Part shown: piece by piece, positions 10,301 through 24,337 of the stretch
Layout of the letters: every line of letters begins with the position of its first letter
Position numbering within the stretch: the first letter of the stretch is position 1
NCBI GenBank assembly: GCA_036365515.1
Contig: CM070873.1
Coordinates: 262,801,575 to 262,865,574, forward strand
Reading direction: 5' to 3'
Length of the DNA stretch: 64,000 nt
Origin: Torymus aiolomorphi
Taxonomy: Eukaryota > Arthropoda > Insecta > Hymenoptera > Torymidae
The notes under the pieces: model-generated
Told to the model about the DNA's origin: nothing
Seen by the model: the letters and a program-made list of their open reading frames with translations, nothing else
Databases searched by the model: none
Program-made: the position numbers and the translations under genes

Positions 10301-13300
10301 ATCCTGAAAGTGCACGAGGGCTCTTTTATCAGCAAACTTCGTCGGCGTATTGCGCGCGTCGCCTCGGGGACCCGTCCAAAAATTTCTTTTTCCTATCGCC
10401 CGTCCGGCCCGCATGTAAGAACACGCACCCGCGCGGCGGGAAGTCCGGCAAACGAGGAAACTTTTCCCCGCTTCTCGAGACCCGCGCGCTTTTCACTTGA
10501 CTCCCGCCCTACTCTCTTTCTTCTGCTCGCGGCGCGAAATTCCACTTATTGCGCTGCCACCCGTCGGCAGCTTATATCGACGCGATAGCCAGTTGATTTG
10601 CCGTACGTTTTCTGAAGGCGTAATGGAGTTTGCGATAGCGGTCAGATTTTTCGCGATAGGCGTGTCCGAGTAGTCCGAGCCATCGTGTAACGGGTGAACG
10701 CGGAAACGAGAATCCGACGTGTGTCTGCTTAGAAAATTGAATTCTTCGGAGGGCATAAATCCAAGATTTCGCGAAAGAGAATCGCGCGCGATAAGGGCGA
10801 ACGATGAAGCGGAGCGAGCGAGAGAAGGATTCCTTATCGGCCTTTTTGTTGGCACAGCAATATCCGTTGCGCCTCATCCGCACTCGCGAAATTCGCAGTG
10901 CGGCAGTGAGAGAGAGGGAAAGCGCAATGTCCGATAAGCGCGCGACGACCGGCGAATAAGACGACGACGGAGAGAGGGCGAGAAAATTGGCCCCGCAGTT
11001 CCGATCGGGCTCATAAGGCCGAGCTTCCTCCTAGTTAACACGTGCGCCAAGCTCGGGGAGCGATAATTTGCGCTTCCCCTCCTCCTCCCCCTCCACTCTC
11101 GCGATCTATCTAGCGGGCGGCTGAATTCGGATCGCGCGAGGGTCTTCGGCCGAAGACAGATGGCCACTCCCGCGGTGTTTGGCTGGCGCGGATGCCTTGC
11201 TTACACTTGCAAATGTATTCTCTCTCCCCCTGGTAGGACGGCCCGCGTGTATTAACGGCCGGCGCTAATGTCCGTGAATTGTCGGGCCCTCGAGCGCTTC
11301 GTCTTTCCTCGCCGCGCTCTCCTCGCCTCGCCTCGAACTCTAGTATAGTAGGCGAAGCCGCATCATCGGATCTGCACCGATCAATTATAGGAAGAGAGAA
11401 AACGCTTTGGAATTCCCCCCGTTTCCTCTGCAATGGTATTCGTCCTCTCTGACTTGCGGTGGAAATGTTTTTGCTGGGGTAAGTAGCGTGGCGAGTAAGA
11501 AAAAAAATAATAAATAAAGTTATAAATAGGGAGAGTGGGAGGAAAGAGGGTTATTGTGTTTGCTTTCCAGAGATCAGGAAGCGTTTTTTGAGCTTTCCTC
11601 TCAAGTTCTGGTTTAAGTAATCCATCGGAGGGAAGAAAGTTTTCGCTTTTTATATTCACAAGCAGCGATTATTGTCATAAACGTAATAATGGCATAAGGA
11701 AAGTTGTGAAAACTTTTGCTTGTGGATTTTTCTTTTTAACTTATCGCTTTGAAATTTTTTCTCTGTAACTTTTTCCCGTCACTTTTCACTTGGGATTTTT
11801 GCTTCCACCTCCAGTCCTTCCAACCGCCTTGAGCGCGCCTTTGATTCACACAAAACCCATTCAGGAAATTTGTTTCCCGAAACTCGCCAGTTTTTCTTTT
11901 ATAATTGAAACTTATGATAAAGGTGCGCTACTAAATTGTGTGGAATTGCAGAGCGAAATCTAATATTTGTGAAGAAACATCTACTGCAATCTTACATGAG
12001 AATAATAAATCTCTTTACAAAAGGAAATCTTATTATTTTTTATTATTTTTTTTAAACGTCAAAAGCATTGGTATATTCACAATATTACAAAGATAATAAA
12101 CATTTTCGGTTCAATTCATTTTCCAAAACCATCAGCGATTTAACTTTTAAAAACCGCACCTCATGAATTTTCGAAATGAAAACTTTTAATCAAAATTTAT
12201 AAGCCGCATTGATCATAATTGACCTGTCGAATCCATAAAATTAATTTTTATATTAATATTCACTCGCGCATTATTATACCGGAGGGAAAATTAATCTGAA
12301 TAAACAAACAGTATCCAGAATGAACATTAATTATTCATGTATTCCGAATCAAAGAACGCTTTCTGTTCCCGTCGAAAAATTCTCCTCCGACAGCGAAATT
12401 CCATCGAACTGCACAGAGCATTCTCACAAAGTGCCGCAGTTCGCGAGCAGCAGCAGCAGCAGCAGCAGCCGCCGCCTATCCAGTCCGGGGGCTTATCTCG
12501 CGAGATGGATTTCGTGTACACACATCCATACACATAGGTATAGGGGGTTCCGACTCGGTGGCAATTGCATCGACGGTGAGGAAGCCTTGCTCTCGCGTGT
12601 GTTGTTTAGAGCTGTGCGAGCGCAGCCAGGCGAGATATCGCATACTGAGCGAGAGCCACCGGCGGGACAATCCGGCTAGCTTCCCGGCGTGGTTGCCTCC
12701 CTTAGATTCTGGCATACGTTCAAGCGGAATGGACGTTTAGAGAGAGAGAGAGAGAGAGACGAAACACAGCAGCCCGTGCGTATATGTGAGCGCTACCGCC
12801 ACTGTAGAATGGCGCAACGGAAAGAGGTTTTCGCGCCCCCGAGCTGGCATCGTGCCCGGCTCTCTCTCTCTCTCTGTAGTGGCTGCTGGAAAGCCCGGAG
12901 ACAAAAGATCCACTTCGTGCCGCCGCCGGAATCCGTTTCCCATGGAGAGCAACCAAAGAAAATAGTCTCGGCCCGTTCCCCGCGCTCGTTCGATTACGCC
13001 GATATATACACCGCCGCGACATCGCTCCGCCGCGGAGTCTCTTCCGTGAGTCGACTTAATTCTTTCCGCGTCCCGCTGCGCGCGCGTTTACTTCGATTTT
13101 CCCGAGAGCTCTCGCTACTTCCTCGCCTCGCCTATTTTCTCAGATAATATTCATCAGTCAACCGCCACGGGCGTCGTCCGCGGCTTTCGCAGAAATAATA
13201 TTTCCTCTTTTAAGGTGTGATTTTAGCCAACGCAACAGATTGCCTGTTTTCTGCGCTGCCGCGTCGTGCTGTTTCTAAAAATATATAGAGAGGCGTGGCG

Positions 13301-16300
13301 AAAAGTAGATCGAGTGGAAAAAATGAGTGTGAGAGAGAGGTTTAGAAGTGTAGGAGTAGCGCGTGCGCGAAAAATCAAACATGTGGATTGTTCACGCGCG
13401 TCGGGCCAATCGTGTAAAGGGCGAAAGAGAGCAGCACTGGGCAAAGCTTGCGCCATTTAGATGACCATTCGACGGTCACTCTCTCCAATCATCCCGTGCA
13501 ATAAACTGGAAGATATAAAACGCCGAATGGTTCTAGCGCGGCGTAAAAACGCGCAAAACGTTCCATCTCTCTCATTCCTCTGCAGAACCGTAGAGAAAGA
13601 GCGCGAGAAAAAAAAATTAAAAAGGAATTGATAAAGTTGGAGAGAGGGAGCTCGAAAGTTTGACTAAGACGCCCGAAGTTACCTTCTCCTTCCTATCTCA
13701 ACGACTCGAGAGACTTTGATCGTAATCACAAATGATTAAGAAGTTGAAAAGTACGATAAAGTCCCGCTTACGGGCTGGCGGCGTCGGCAGTAACCGCGAG
13801 AGTCCTGTAAAATTGAAGGCGCGATCGGTACATTCAACACCCGCACACGCGTCGATGGCTAAGCCACGGGAATCCGTCCCTCTCACTTTCTCTCTCTTTC
13901 GCTTTGTCGGGACGCGCTGATCCGGAGCGCGATCGTAATGCCTCCTCTCTCTATGTCTATATCTGCCTCACCTCTCGGGCGAGTGTGCAGGGCAGGAGGA
14001 GAGCTTCTTCCACTCTCGCGTACTTAATGCAGCCACTCTAAGCGCGCTCGCGAGTTATCTGCAACTTTCCACTTTAACTATCAACAATTCGTAGGCAAAC
14101 AATTATGCCTCGGCTGGTTAAACTTTCCGGGGTGCGCGGAGGGAGGAGGGGTGTTCTCCGCCACTTTCCGGCTCCCGCGCGGATTCGCTATTCCCTCAGC
14201 CCGGCTTTCTCTCGGAACTGATGGCTTTTGCGAGCGCGCGCATGGGAAACCGTGTTAGTTAGTGACGCAACGGCGGCTGATGTTCTCTTTCTGTGTGCCA
14301 GGGGAAGGGCACTCTCTCTCTCTCTCTCTCTCGCCAAATTGTTGGAGTATTAGCGGCAGCGCCGTGCGACTCTTTCGCTACTCTCAACGAACTGGAACGC
14401 TGCTCGCGTGGGTGTGGGTGTGTGTATACGGTTGGAGACTGCGTTGAGCTGACGTATGCGCTGAGCGTGGAAGAGAGTGGAAGAGAGCAACAGCAGCTGC
14501 CCTGATTGTTCCGAGTTTTTTCTCCTGCACTTTTTATATAAGTTCTTAAAGTGAAAAGGGAATTTAGTCGCTGCGAGAGAGCGGAGAGAGACCGGGTAAG
14601 AGCATGACGTATTTATACTGCGAGTTGAAAAGACAAAAAGAACGGTACCCTCAGGCTAATCCCGGTAGAGAAAACCTCTGTGCGCGACTTACAGCTGAAT
14701 TCAGAGCGCAAAAAGAATACGCGGGATTAAAAATGAAGTAGGGAGCTGTTTGTTATCCGTGCAATTATCTAAGGAATGCTTTATTAACATTCATAAAATA
14801 CAACAAGAGAGGGAATGTGTGTGTTAGAGCATGCACAACTAGTCTGACTAGTCTCGTCTGCTACTACTTGAACCTGAATATACTGTACTTGCAGGAAATT
14901 TTGTATTTTCCTGCTTGGAATACGAAGGATACTTGTTCTTTGAATTTCAAACAGGTTGTTTTTTCCCTTTTAAATCTTATGCGACATATACTCGGTTGCA
15001 CGAGATTACGTATAGTTACGCTGCTATCCAATCTTCTCGAATACCCATTGTTCGAAGGCTCCGCGGGAATCATTATTACGTTAGTTATACCGGGAAAGTA
15101 TAAATTCGAGCATCCTAGCATCCCTCCACCCCCCGCCCCCCTTATTCCGTAATGCTTCGGCTGCTTTACGACTCGGTCTTTCTCAGTGGGTTGGTGCGCG
15201 CACGAGGATCCCTCTATTCGTACAATGTCGTAATTTAAATGTCACGCCATCGTGGAAGGTAAAAAAGGTCTACCCTTTCCTTAAACTCTCTCTCTCTCTT
15301 TCTCTCTTTGTCTTTCTTCCGTTTCCATCCTCGCCTCTACTCTACCTCTCTCCACTCTGGTGAATTCTTTCGGATAGCTGGTTAACGCTGGCGAAGCCCC
15401 AGTAAATAGCGCAGCTTCGGAGCTTATCTGCATCTGGAGCTGATAACGTACAATCGATTTCGGCGATGTATGGGGGAAAGCGCATAGAATCTTCATGCGT
15501 GCATCAGCGCCAGCGGGAGCGAGCAAGAGAGAAAGAGGGGGAGGGAGAAGGACGAAGAGAGGAGGTGAGAGAGACGCGAAAGATGCGATGCTGCATTAAG
15601 GGAAACGGTGGTGAAATGGGGCTGGGACAATGGCTTATCTGTAATTTGAAAAGTAGTTGAGCTGGAGGGAAAACAAGTGCGGATTTATTTGAATAACCGA
15701 TAAAAATAATTACGGAAAAAGGCTGTGAGGGTATATCGGAGAATAAAGCAGCGGCGAATGTAAAATTTTATAGTTGCGTGCGTTTTTATTATAGTTGGTC
15801 GAGTGGAAAATTAAATTTTAGTTCATTATTTCGCGAGATAACAATAAAATGTCAGCTTTTCCACCGCGAATGCCGGAATTTTGCTCTTTCATTTGCAAAT
15901 AAAATTTTCAGAATACATTTGCAGACGTACGCGTTTTGCAATCTGCTCGATATTGTTCTGTATAAATATATGCGGGAAATTCGGATTTTTGCATTGATTG
16001 TTTGGTTTTTTCATCGAGCGATATGTATATGTTCACCGAATAACATTACTGAATGCCATGATTTCTTGTAATAAATAAATAAATATTCACGTATTAATCA
16101 TTAAATAATAATAATAATATTGATGGTAATTAGTAAGTCCACAAGCACGTTGCCTCATACGATTCATTTACATTTATCAATGATACTAATTAAAACGGTG
16201 AAAAATCTCGAATTTTTCCGCCACGAGGAACTTTCGCGATTCTCGAAAACACAACATAACCGATTTCATTATCGCTGATATTCGACTACGGATAATGACT

Positions 16301-17200
16301 TGGCGCAGCAGCTCATTATCCATTTCATTTCAACCAATCGTAATTTCGTTTTAATTTCAATTATAATAGAGTTTGCATTTCAAGGCTGAAATATTCAATT
16401 TTTCATCCACCTCCTCCGGTTTTATCAATATTGATTTTATCAAGCGACATTTTTCAGTGATATGGCCCCGCGCAGCGGCAGGGCTGGTAGCAGCAATGAG
16501 TAATGGCATGATTACGCCACATGAATTATGAATTTTCGTTCGAGTACTTCATAAACCATTCGCCCCGTAGGAAAGAACAAAACATAAATCTCCGTCCCTC
16601 TCGTCGCCGAGATAAGATCGCGCGTGCGCGTTCCCGCTCACGTACGAATCGCCCGTGAATAAAACACTTTCGAATGATTCATCACGGTGGATTTGAAGCA
16701 TCAGCCGAATGTAAATAAACATCTTACTCCGCCACTCGAAAAAGCATCAAAAGTCTTCCTACATAATACACATTAACATTTCCACATACGACGCTTTCCT
16801 ACATTCGGTATTCACGTGGCGTACACACCGGGTAATATGACAACTTTTGCAATTTAAACAAAGGGGACCGACGAGAGAGGTGCTGGTGTCTCCAGCGCGA
16901 GCGCGTTCACCTGAAGGAGAGATTCATGATTCGATCTCGCAGACTCCTCCTCATGTACGCGTGTACGCGCCCGTGCTCTGCATGCTGTCAGTTGCCTAAA
17001 GTTCTATTCACGCGGCGCGGATCGATCGCACGGTAATTTCCTTGCCACAGTCGATTTATCGCGATCTTGCGCCCGTGCACCCCCCTCCCTATCCTATGTA
17101 GGTACTTGTGTACGTGTGTATGGCCAAGGCATACGCGCAGGCCTCGGTATTGTCAGATCGAACCGTACATCAGCGTTAACTCTTCCCCCTCCTCGCTTCG

Positions 17201-17201
<1 letters not shown>

Positions 17202-17281
<80 letters not shown>

Positions 17282-17282
17282 T
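17202..17282. repeat. (CT)n microsatellite
   Basis: About 80 bp of nearly pure CT. It generates artefactual SLSL reading frames. No gene context. Confidence 0.95.
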
Positions 17283-17539
17283 TCTCGCTCGTGTAGAGCT
17301 TCAACCTGTATAGGCGTCTTATTACGCCGCGAATTATTACCGCATATTTCTGTGCATCACGGGAGGGGTTTTAAAGAAAAATTATTGGTTAGTATCACTT
17401 CGGTTTTATCGAATTACGCTGATGACTCATTTTTAAACGCCAGTATTTTTTTTAATTCTGTAATTAATGATGTGGTTTAAGTAAGTTTACTACAGGATTA
17501 ATTATTTTGTTTCGAATGTTTTATGTAGTTTAATCTTGA

Positions 17540-17692
17540 ACAATTTCCTAATAGGATTTATCCCACGTGGTTTGCCTATTGGGTTTTCCAGGTCTCACAG
17601 ACATGAGCCTGGGCGAATGCGGGATGGTAGACTGTAACTTAATTATTTGGTAATTTACAAATAAAAACTATTCTATTCTATTCCATTCTAAT
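17540..17692 (+). mobile_element. Probable 3' end of a non-LTR retrotransposon
   Basis: The segment from about 17540 to 17667 is ordinary-complexity DNA ending in an A-rich stretch (TTACAAATAAAAACTATTC). It runs directly into a short pentanucleotide repeat, (TATTC)n, at 17668-17692. A short tandem repeat tail on an otherwise unique 3' UTR is characteristic of many LINE and SINE 3' ends. No reverse-transcriptase remnant lies upstream, so the copy would be severely 5'-truncated. The 5' limit given is a guess; the tail is seen directly. It could also be a chance microsatellite. Confidence 0.35.
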
Positions 17693-19005
17693 TTGTATTG
17701 TTTGCAATATATTCATGTTTATAACAACAAATATATTTTTAAACTATATATTGACTGTCTTTGTAAACTCACTAAATCTCAAAACGGCCTAACAACATAA
17801 TCAAAACCAAGCTATCCTCGTAAAACATCCGTGATCTCTGCTACCACAGATCAACTCCCACACGTATACATAAGAGTATGTCTTAGAAAAATGATAAACG
17901 GACAACTGTCGGTTAGCAACGTCATTGGTCCATTCGTTATTATTATGGGCATAATATATGTAGGAACACGTAGGCAGGAAGCGCGAACACGCGTTCCTAT
18001 AACTCCAGCTCCGCGAGCAGTGGCAGGGGGGCGAGCCGCAATGGTAGTGCAGGCCAGTCCGAAATACGCCGATGCGCGAGCTGGGGCGCGAACGGAAACT
18101 GCGCAATCCCAGGGATGATGCATCGGAACGCCACTAATTTGCAGGATGCACTTCAGCTATTCCTCTCAACGTGCTATCGAAAGCGCACCCGCGTGCACTA
18201 GCCTCGCTCATCCTGCGTATCCATGTATGCATACACAAATATTACGCGTATATACATACGTGTTCGCTCTCTCACGTCTGCATGAAAGCGTACATCGCCC
18301 GCTGACCGCTGCAAAAGGGAGGGATTTCTGTTGCTCCTAAGCCTCTTGCAAAAGGATCTCGCACGCCGTGGTTGCCGGTAAGGACGAGCAAACGGGCGCA
18401 GATCGCGCTATACGCGCAAGTGTATATATATTTATATATAGAAGTGTACGTGCTGCGCCTGCGGCGGTGGGGAAGGTAGTGGTAGTAGATCGATGGACTA
18501 TGTGATGCCTCGACTCTTATTTGGCCGGGCCTTAGCAGCAGGAGCTCTCGCTCGTTCGGCCACTCTCCTCACGAGAATCCTCTTATCGAATTACACGCTT
18601 AGAATGGCGCGGCGGCGCTCGCTTGCGCGCATCATCTCGATTACCGAGAAACGCGCGCGCGCGAGAGCCTCTTGTCTGAGCGCTGCTACTGCTGCGCGGC
18701 GATGGCTAGCTCTTAATGCGTGCATTGAAAGTTTAGAAGCTGAGAGGTTATTAGGAGGAAGAGAAGAGAGGCCGGAAAGTTATTTGCCCTTGCATTTGCC
18801 AGGAATCGGGAATCGCTACTCTTCTATATACTGCAAATAAAAGCCCGCGGGAGGGAGAGGGAGCCATGTTTGATTTCCTCATCGGCAGCGCTAAGATACT
18901 CTCTCGATAACTCTACGTGTGTCTTCCCTATACATGCCGCCATTGATCCCGCTTCAGCAATTACATAACACCGGGATATGGTACAGCCGTTGTAATAGTG
19001 TAGGC

Positions 19006-19011
<6 letters not shown>

Positions 19012-19054
<43 letters not shown>
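19012..19054. repeat. (CT)n microsatellite
   Basis: A pure CT tract of about 42 bp. Confidence 0.95.
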
Positions 19055-19055
<1 letters not shown>

Positions 19056-20413
19056 ATGATCGTGCGCTAGAGGGAAAAACAAAGGCTCATCCCGACCGGA
19101 AGAGACGACGCAATTAACTTTATTCGTAATTGGAACTACCGCCGCGTTGCTTTCAACACCTATATATACACACAGCTGCGAACGCATAAACACAATATGT
19201 CAACAACGACGACGACGACGACGATGACGTCGTGGAGATAGATCTCTTGGACGACTTTTTTCGCTTTTCATTATTCCCTGGCCCATATTCTTTGAAAGTT
19301 CGATTGTCCCGAGGCTGTCACGCGACGTCGTGCGTTAATACAACGTGAAAGCCGCACAGGTACGCGAAGCGATCATCATACTGTATGCTGCGTGCACTCC
19401 TCAAGAATCGTGCTTCGTCTGGCGTGACGAAACTCCGCGCGCGAGTTCGTTTGCTCATCAGAGCGAGTCGCGCGGAGGAAGATCTTCTCCAGGCCTGTTC
19501 TTCGCAATCTTTTTCTTGCAGCCGTGCTCCCCCCTCACCTCGAATCGGTCCTTATATACTTACGTCCGCTGGGAAATTAATTGACCTTCTTCCACTTTTG
19601 CCCTCTTCGCTCTTTTTCTATCATTCCCACTTGGAGCTGACCGAAAAACGCATGAGAAGGGGGGGGGGGGCGGAGGCGCCTACACACACACATATTCGAA
19701 AGTAACGGACGAACGCTTTGATTGTCTTTCCAACTATATCAGTTAGAAGTTTATCTTTCTACTTTCGTTCGTATACAGTAGTAATCTACTCCTCGAGAGT
19801 GGACGCTCTCGGCAGCTGTATGTACTAAACGAGCGTTTCATTTTATGAGTCGCCCTATGTGTGTGTGTGTGCGTTACAGAGTTAATTGTCCCGTCGTCGA
19901 AGCGCCTCACGGCTATCGAATCTTTCATGCGACGGCAATTAACTGCCTCCCCCTGCTCGCCACCTCGAATACATAAGACGATTACCGAACAATAAACTTT
20001 TCACGAGTCCACCGGCGCTCCACCGCGACAAAATCTAATTCCGTCGCGCGCTAATAAATAATGCATGCCGCGCGGCGTGCGATGGCGTGCACCGAGCCCG
20101 GCGATCGCGTGTCAGCGGGAATAATATCTAGGCGCGCTCGCTCCGCGAGGTAATTGGTCCTTGTGACTTAGACGAATGAGTAAGAAATATACCTTGCGTA
20201 CAGCGTGGAGGGAGCGAGCGAGCAAGCGAGTGTCGGAGAACAAGAGAGAGAAAGAGTGGATAAGTAGAACGTGTCGCGCGAGTGCACAATTAGCGCGGCT
20301 GCAGCGCGCGCGTGCGGCCGCGGATTTACTGGTCGCTGGCTCGCTGCTCTCTCTCTTCACGTTTACTCGGTTATACGGCCACTCAGAATATTAAACGATA
20401 AAGTACCGACGTA

Positions 20414-20415
<2 letters not shown>

Positions 20416-20462
<47 letters not shown>
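20416..20462. repeat. (CT)n microsatellite
   Basis: A pure CT tract of about 46 bp. Confidence 0.95.
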
Positions 20463-20465
<3 letters not shown>

Positions 20466-22392
20466 GTGTGTTGTCCAATCTGCATCTCCTTTCCGGCTTT
20501 TCGTTAGCCAGACAGCTAGTCTCTGGCATGTATACGCGTGGGAGGGAGAGAAGAAGCGCAGCTATATGCGAGCATTTCGGGGGCAATGAAAAAGACTGCG
20601 CTACTGCTGCTACTGCTGTTCTTTTTAGCGAATGCGAGGGCATTCCGAGCTGCTAATTTTAGCGTTGAAACTTGTTAGTTTTTTCCCCCTCCTACGTAGC
20701 TATAGTGGCGGGCGCTTTTTCCGCCTTTATTACTACCCGCGCTGCCTTCCCCGCGTCCGTGCCTCTCCGCGGCAAATTATGGCAATTTATGTTAGGACTT
20801 TGCTTTTAAAATAAAAGTCGCGGTGCGACATGTGTGAGTCCGTGCCAATGAGTTCGCGTTTGAGTATATTTTTATTACGGCGTACTCGCGAATTGTGCGA
20901 GTAATTAACACATAAAGATACAATTTGGATAAAAACGTTTTCAAATTAAACTTTAGCCTTTTTTTAAATGAGTCGTGCTCTTGAAATTGCGCGCAAAGCG
21001 AAATTTTTACTCTATAAAAGACACAGTTAGGAAGGGTAGGGAAGTGGGGAGAACGTCGGGATTCAGTTTTTCCAAGAGCGATTTTTTCGCTTTTAAGAGG
21101 GTAATTAAGTCTTTCAAAAGGTGAAAAAAGGGAACGAAAAAAGGGATTTTCACTTTAACGAGGTTACGTTTATTTTTAATTCGCAATCGATAACCATATG
21201 CGCCTTCGCTTTTCCGAGTTACATTTAAAGTTTAAACTAAAACCACGCTTAAACTTTTTAAACTGATAAAATACTTTCAGCATATTTTAATATTTCCGGC
21301 GAAAACAATTGCGCGCTGCTTCCCTTACCGTTATTGCACTTCATTATGCATAATTCGCAATTATTTTCGCATAAAAAGTACTTATACATTATTTTCGTAC
21401 CGTAAAACCTAGTTAACGAATTCATTGACCTGTATAAGTTCAAAGACAATACATATTCCAATGTAAATAATGTGCTCGATATTTTTTTCCCCTCCCACTC
21501 GCTTGCTAAAACAAATAAGCAATGAAATTTCGGTTTTAAATAAATTCCACGTGAATATGCATGCAAAGCACGTCGAACTCCCTTTCTCTCGCTCGGCGCA
21601 TACATAAATTTTCGTGAAAACCAAATACGCTTTGGAACGGAGAGAATCCAATGTAAAATCTGATGAATTATTTTTCATAAAAGGGCAGGAGCTAGTCCGC
21701 AAGCCCTCGGGCTTTTCTCTCCTGTAAACTGTATAGTTCAGGTATACACAGCGCTTTATCACGATCTCGCCGCTTTAAGTAGATACACAAGATACGCCGA
21801 TGAAGGGAGGTAGATACTGCGGGGAGGGTAAGGAACGGATAACATTCCCGTCATTTATAGCGTATAGCGTGTAGCCGCTCGCTGTACGTCGATCGCAGGC
21901 ACTCTTTACCTCTCCCTCTCTTGGTTTCACCTTATATATAAGGTATATAGAGCAGCCGTCCATCGTCTGTGCGCGCGCCTTTTTGCCGCGCGAACAAACG
22001 AAGCCGCGATAAGACCGTTTTTTTTACGCGAAAGATAGACGTCAAGTAGGGGTCGGGTAAGAATGTAGGCGTTTTCTGTGCTGGTGAGAGGTAAGGTAGT
22101 CACCCCTCTGTGTGTGCGAGAAAACATCTGAAGTTTGGCCTGATGAGATTTCCGAAAATTAGAGGTGGCAAAGGGCGTGCCGCTATCGTGAACGTGAAAT
22201 GGTCTTTGTTAATACATAATAGACAGTATAAGGGTAGCAGTGATGTTACCGAGAAGAGAAAGAGGCGGACGTTGAGGGCACTCGAGAGGATCCGACCTCT
22301 CCAGATCGGTGCTCTGATAGGCTCGGTCGTCCAGGATCTCAATGAGATGAGAGGCCAACTCTCGGCCAAGTTGTTGGTTACGTCAGTTCTGA

Positions 22393-22407
22393 CCCCCCCC
22401 CCCCCCC
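22393..22407. repeat. C15 homopolymer
   Basis: A run of fifteen C residues. Runs this long are prone to slippage and could form G-quadruplex on the minus strand if paired with other G tracts, but only one tract is present here. Confidence 0.95.
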
Positions 22408-23032
22408 GCACATATCCTATTATCCTAAAATAGAATTAAAGGGTTGGTTAACCCCAAATTTGTCATGGCAAATTGATGTGAATGTGTCGGTGAATTTTTC
22501 AATGTTCTAAATGCTTTTGATACAGAAAAAATGTTCATCGTTAGTCAAATTATTATTAGCGTATATAAAGAAAATGGGTTTTATTTCATCAAATATTGTC
22601 AAAGCAATTTTTCTTATGAAATTATATATTTGCACAAACCTAGATCAACATAAAATTGCAATAAGTATTTACTATTCTTTATAAGTATTTAACATTTTAT
22701 TTATCTTTTCGAAAATCCCAACTTACTCAAACATTTATGTTAATATTATTATCAAACTAATTTGCATAACAAAAGTAACAAAAACAAAAAAAAAGGGAAA
22801 ATGATTGATGACCGTACGGAACCCGATTTTCGACGATATCAAAATATTCCTTACCATTTCATTTCACTACATGGCAAATAGTTATCACGAACAAACAAAA
22901 TTACCCTTAGCCCTCTCACTCAGTCTCCCAACCAACACCGCGAAGGCCGTTGCCACTTCTCCACAACCGCGCTGGCCCTTCGCGAAAGCTCGATTCCGAC
23001 CACGCGGAAATCCAAACACCGGATCAGGACCT

Positions 23033-23168
23033 TTCTCTTCCTCTCTCTCTCTTCTTCTCTCTTCCTCTCTCTTCCTCTTTCTTCCTCTCTCTCTTCCTCT
23101 CTTTCTTCCTCTCTCTCTCTTCCTCTCTTTCTTCCTCTCTTTCTTCCTCTCTCCCTCTCACTCACTCT
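23033..23168. repeat. CT-rich imperfect repeat (CTTCCTCT units)
   Basis: About 135 bp of pure pyrimidine on the plus strand. Instead of simple CT, it is built from CTTCCTCT-like units in irregular order, so it is an imperfect higher-order repeat. The strict strand asymmetry gives a homopurine/homopyrimidine block able to form triplex DNA in principle. Confidence 0.85.
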
Positions 23169-24221
23169 TACACCTCAGCGGGAATCCTCGAGATCGGATT
23201 TCGGGCCGCGGGAGAAAGCCCAGAGAGATATTCGGCGAGCTGCGCGGCCACAGTTCGTGGACGAGCGTCGAGTAAAGAGCGTCGAGAGAAATTAAAGTGA
23301 ATTCGATTAGTCGGCAGCGCTGTGTCTGTGTGTGTGTGTCCGTGTGTGTATGTATGCACGTGACCGATCCCTTTCGAAAAGAGAGGAGCGCCCTTTTGTG
23401 GCTCGTGATTGATGTACGTGTCGGCGGTGATTGTTTGCCCGATTTTTCGCCGTTCGCCTCGCTGTCTTGCTTCTTGCCACGGCTTTGTACCTGCGGGCTG
23501 GCGGAATTTTGTAACGGTTTGTTGTGCATATAAGCTGTTGAGCTTTTTTTACGAAAATATGTTCGTTGTCATGTAAAATATGTAATAAATTGTGAACGTT
23601 GATTATTATGAATAAATCAAGCGGTTACATGATCGTTTTATTTTTATTCATACATTTGTGGTTACTTTCGGATTTTTCGATTTTTATTTCTTACGATATT
23701 TTTTATATTCGGTGTAACGTAAAATTTTGTTGACGACCTAGAATTTAATATTTTTTCCTAAAAAGTGAAAAGAATAAAACGTAAAATTTGAAATACCTAT
23801 GTATAAAAATATATCTTTTTTGATATATAGGTATATATAAATACAAAAAGCGAAAGAGCTTAATGTTCCCGTTGTTATAATTAATTCATTACCTTCTACA
23901 AACGCTGAAAATTATTTACTTGAATAATCACATCATTAGAAGTACTCTGCTAAAATAAACGCTCTCGGGATAATTCATACCGTTAATCACCCATCCAGTC
24001 GCCGTAATAACTCGCTCATTATAGCATTCGATCCGCGCGGCGCGCACGAAGCAGAAAAGCACAGAGCCAAGCAAGTCGTAAGGTATACGCTCTACTACGC
24101 GAAGGTAAAATCATCAATTGGAGCTTTTGAAGCCAGGCTATCTTTTCAGCGAGTCGAAGAAAGCACGGCTTGGTTTCAATTACAGCGACATTCCGATCGA
24201 TCCCCCTCACTCCTACCTTTC

Positions 24222-24250
24222 GCTCTCTCTCTCTCTCTCTCTCTCTCTCC

Positions 24251-24307
<57 letters not shown>

Positions 24308-24337
24308 CCTCTCTCTCGCTCTCTCTCGCTCTCTCTT
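24222..24337. repeat. (CT)n microsatellite with C-rich interruptions
   Basis: About 115 bp of CT broken by CCCCTT and CCCCCT interruptions and by CGCT variants at the right end. Confidence 0.95.

Larger units (their letters stand above)
6343..17460. other. CpG-rich non-coding block with no supported gene
   Basis: The sequence from about 6500 to 11400 and from 12400 to 14500 is GC- and CpG-rich, with overlapping open frames on both strands of up to 177 codons. These frames are rich in Arg and Ser, lack domain motifs and are typical of stop-poor GC DNA. AT-rich interludes lie at about 11650-12330 and 15700-16850. A (TA)n tract occupies 7350-7379 and a short AGC repeat lies near 12446-12468. 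No splice-framed exon, tRNA or element could be defended. Confidence 0.55.
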
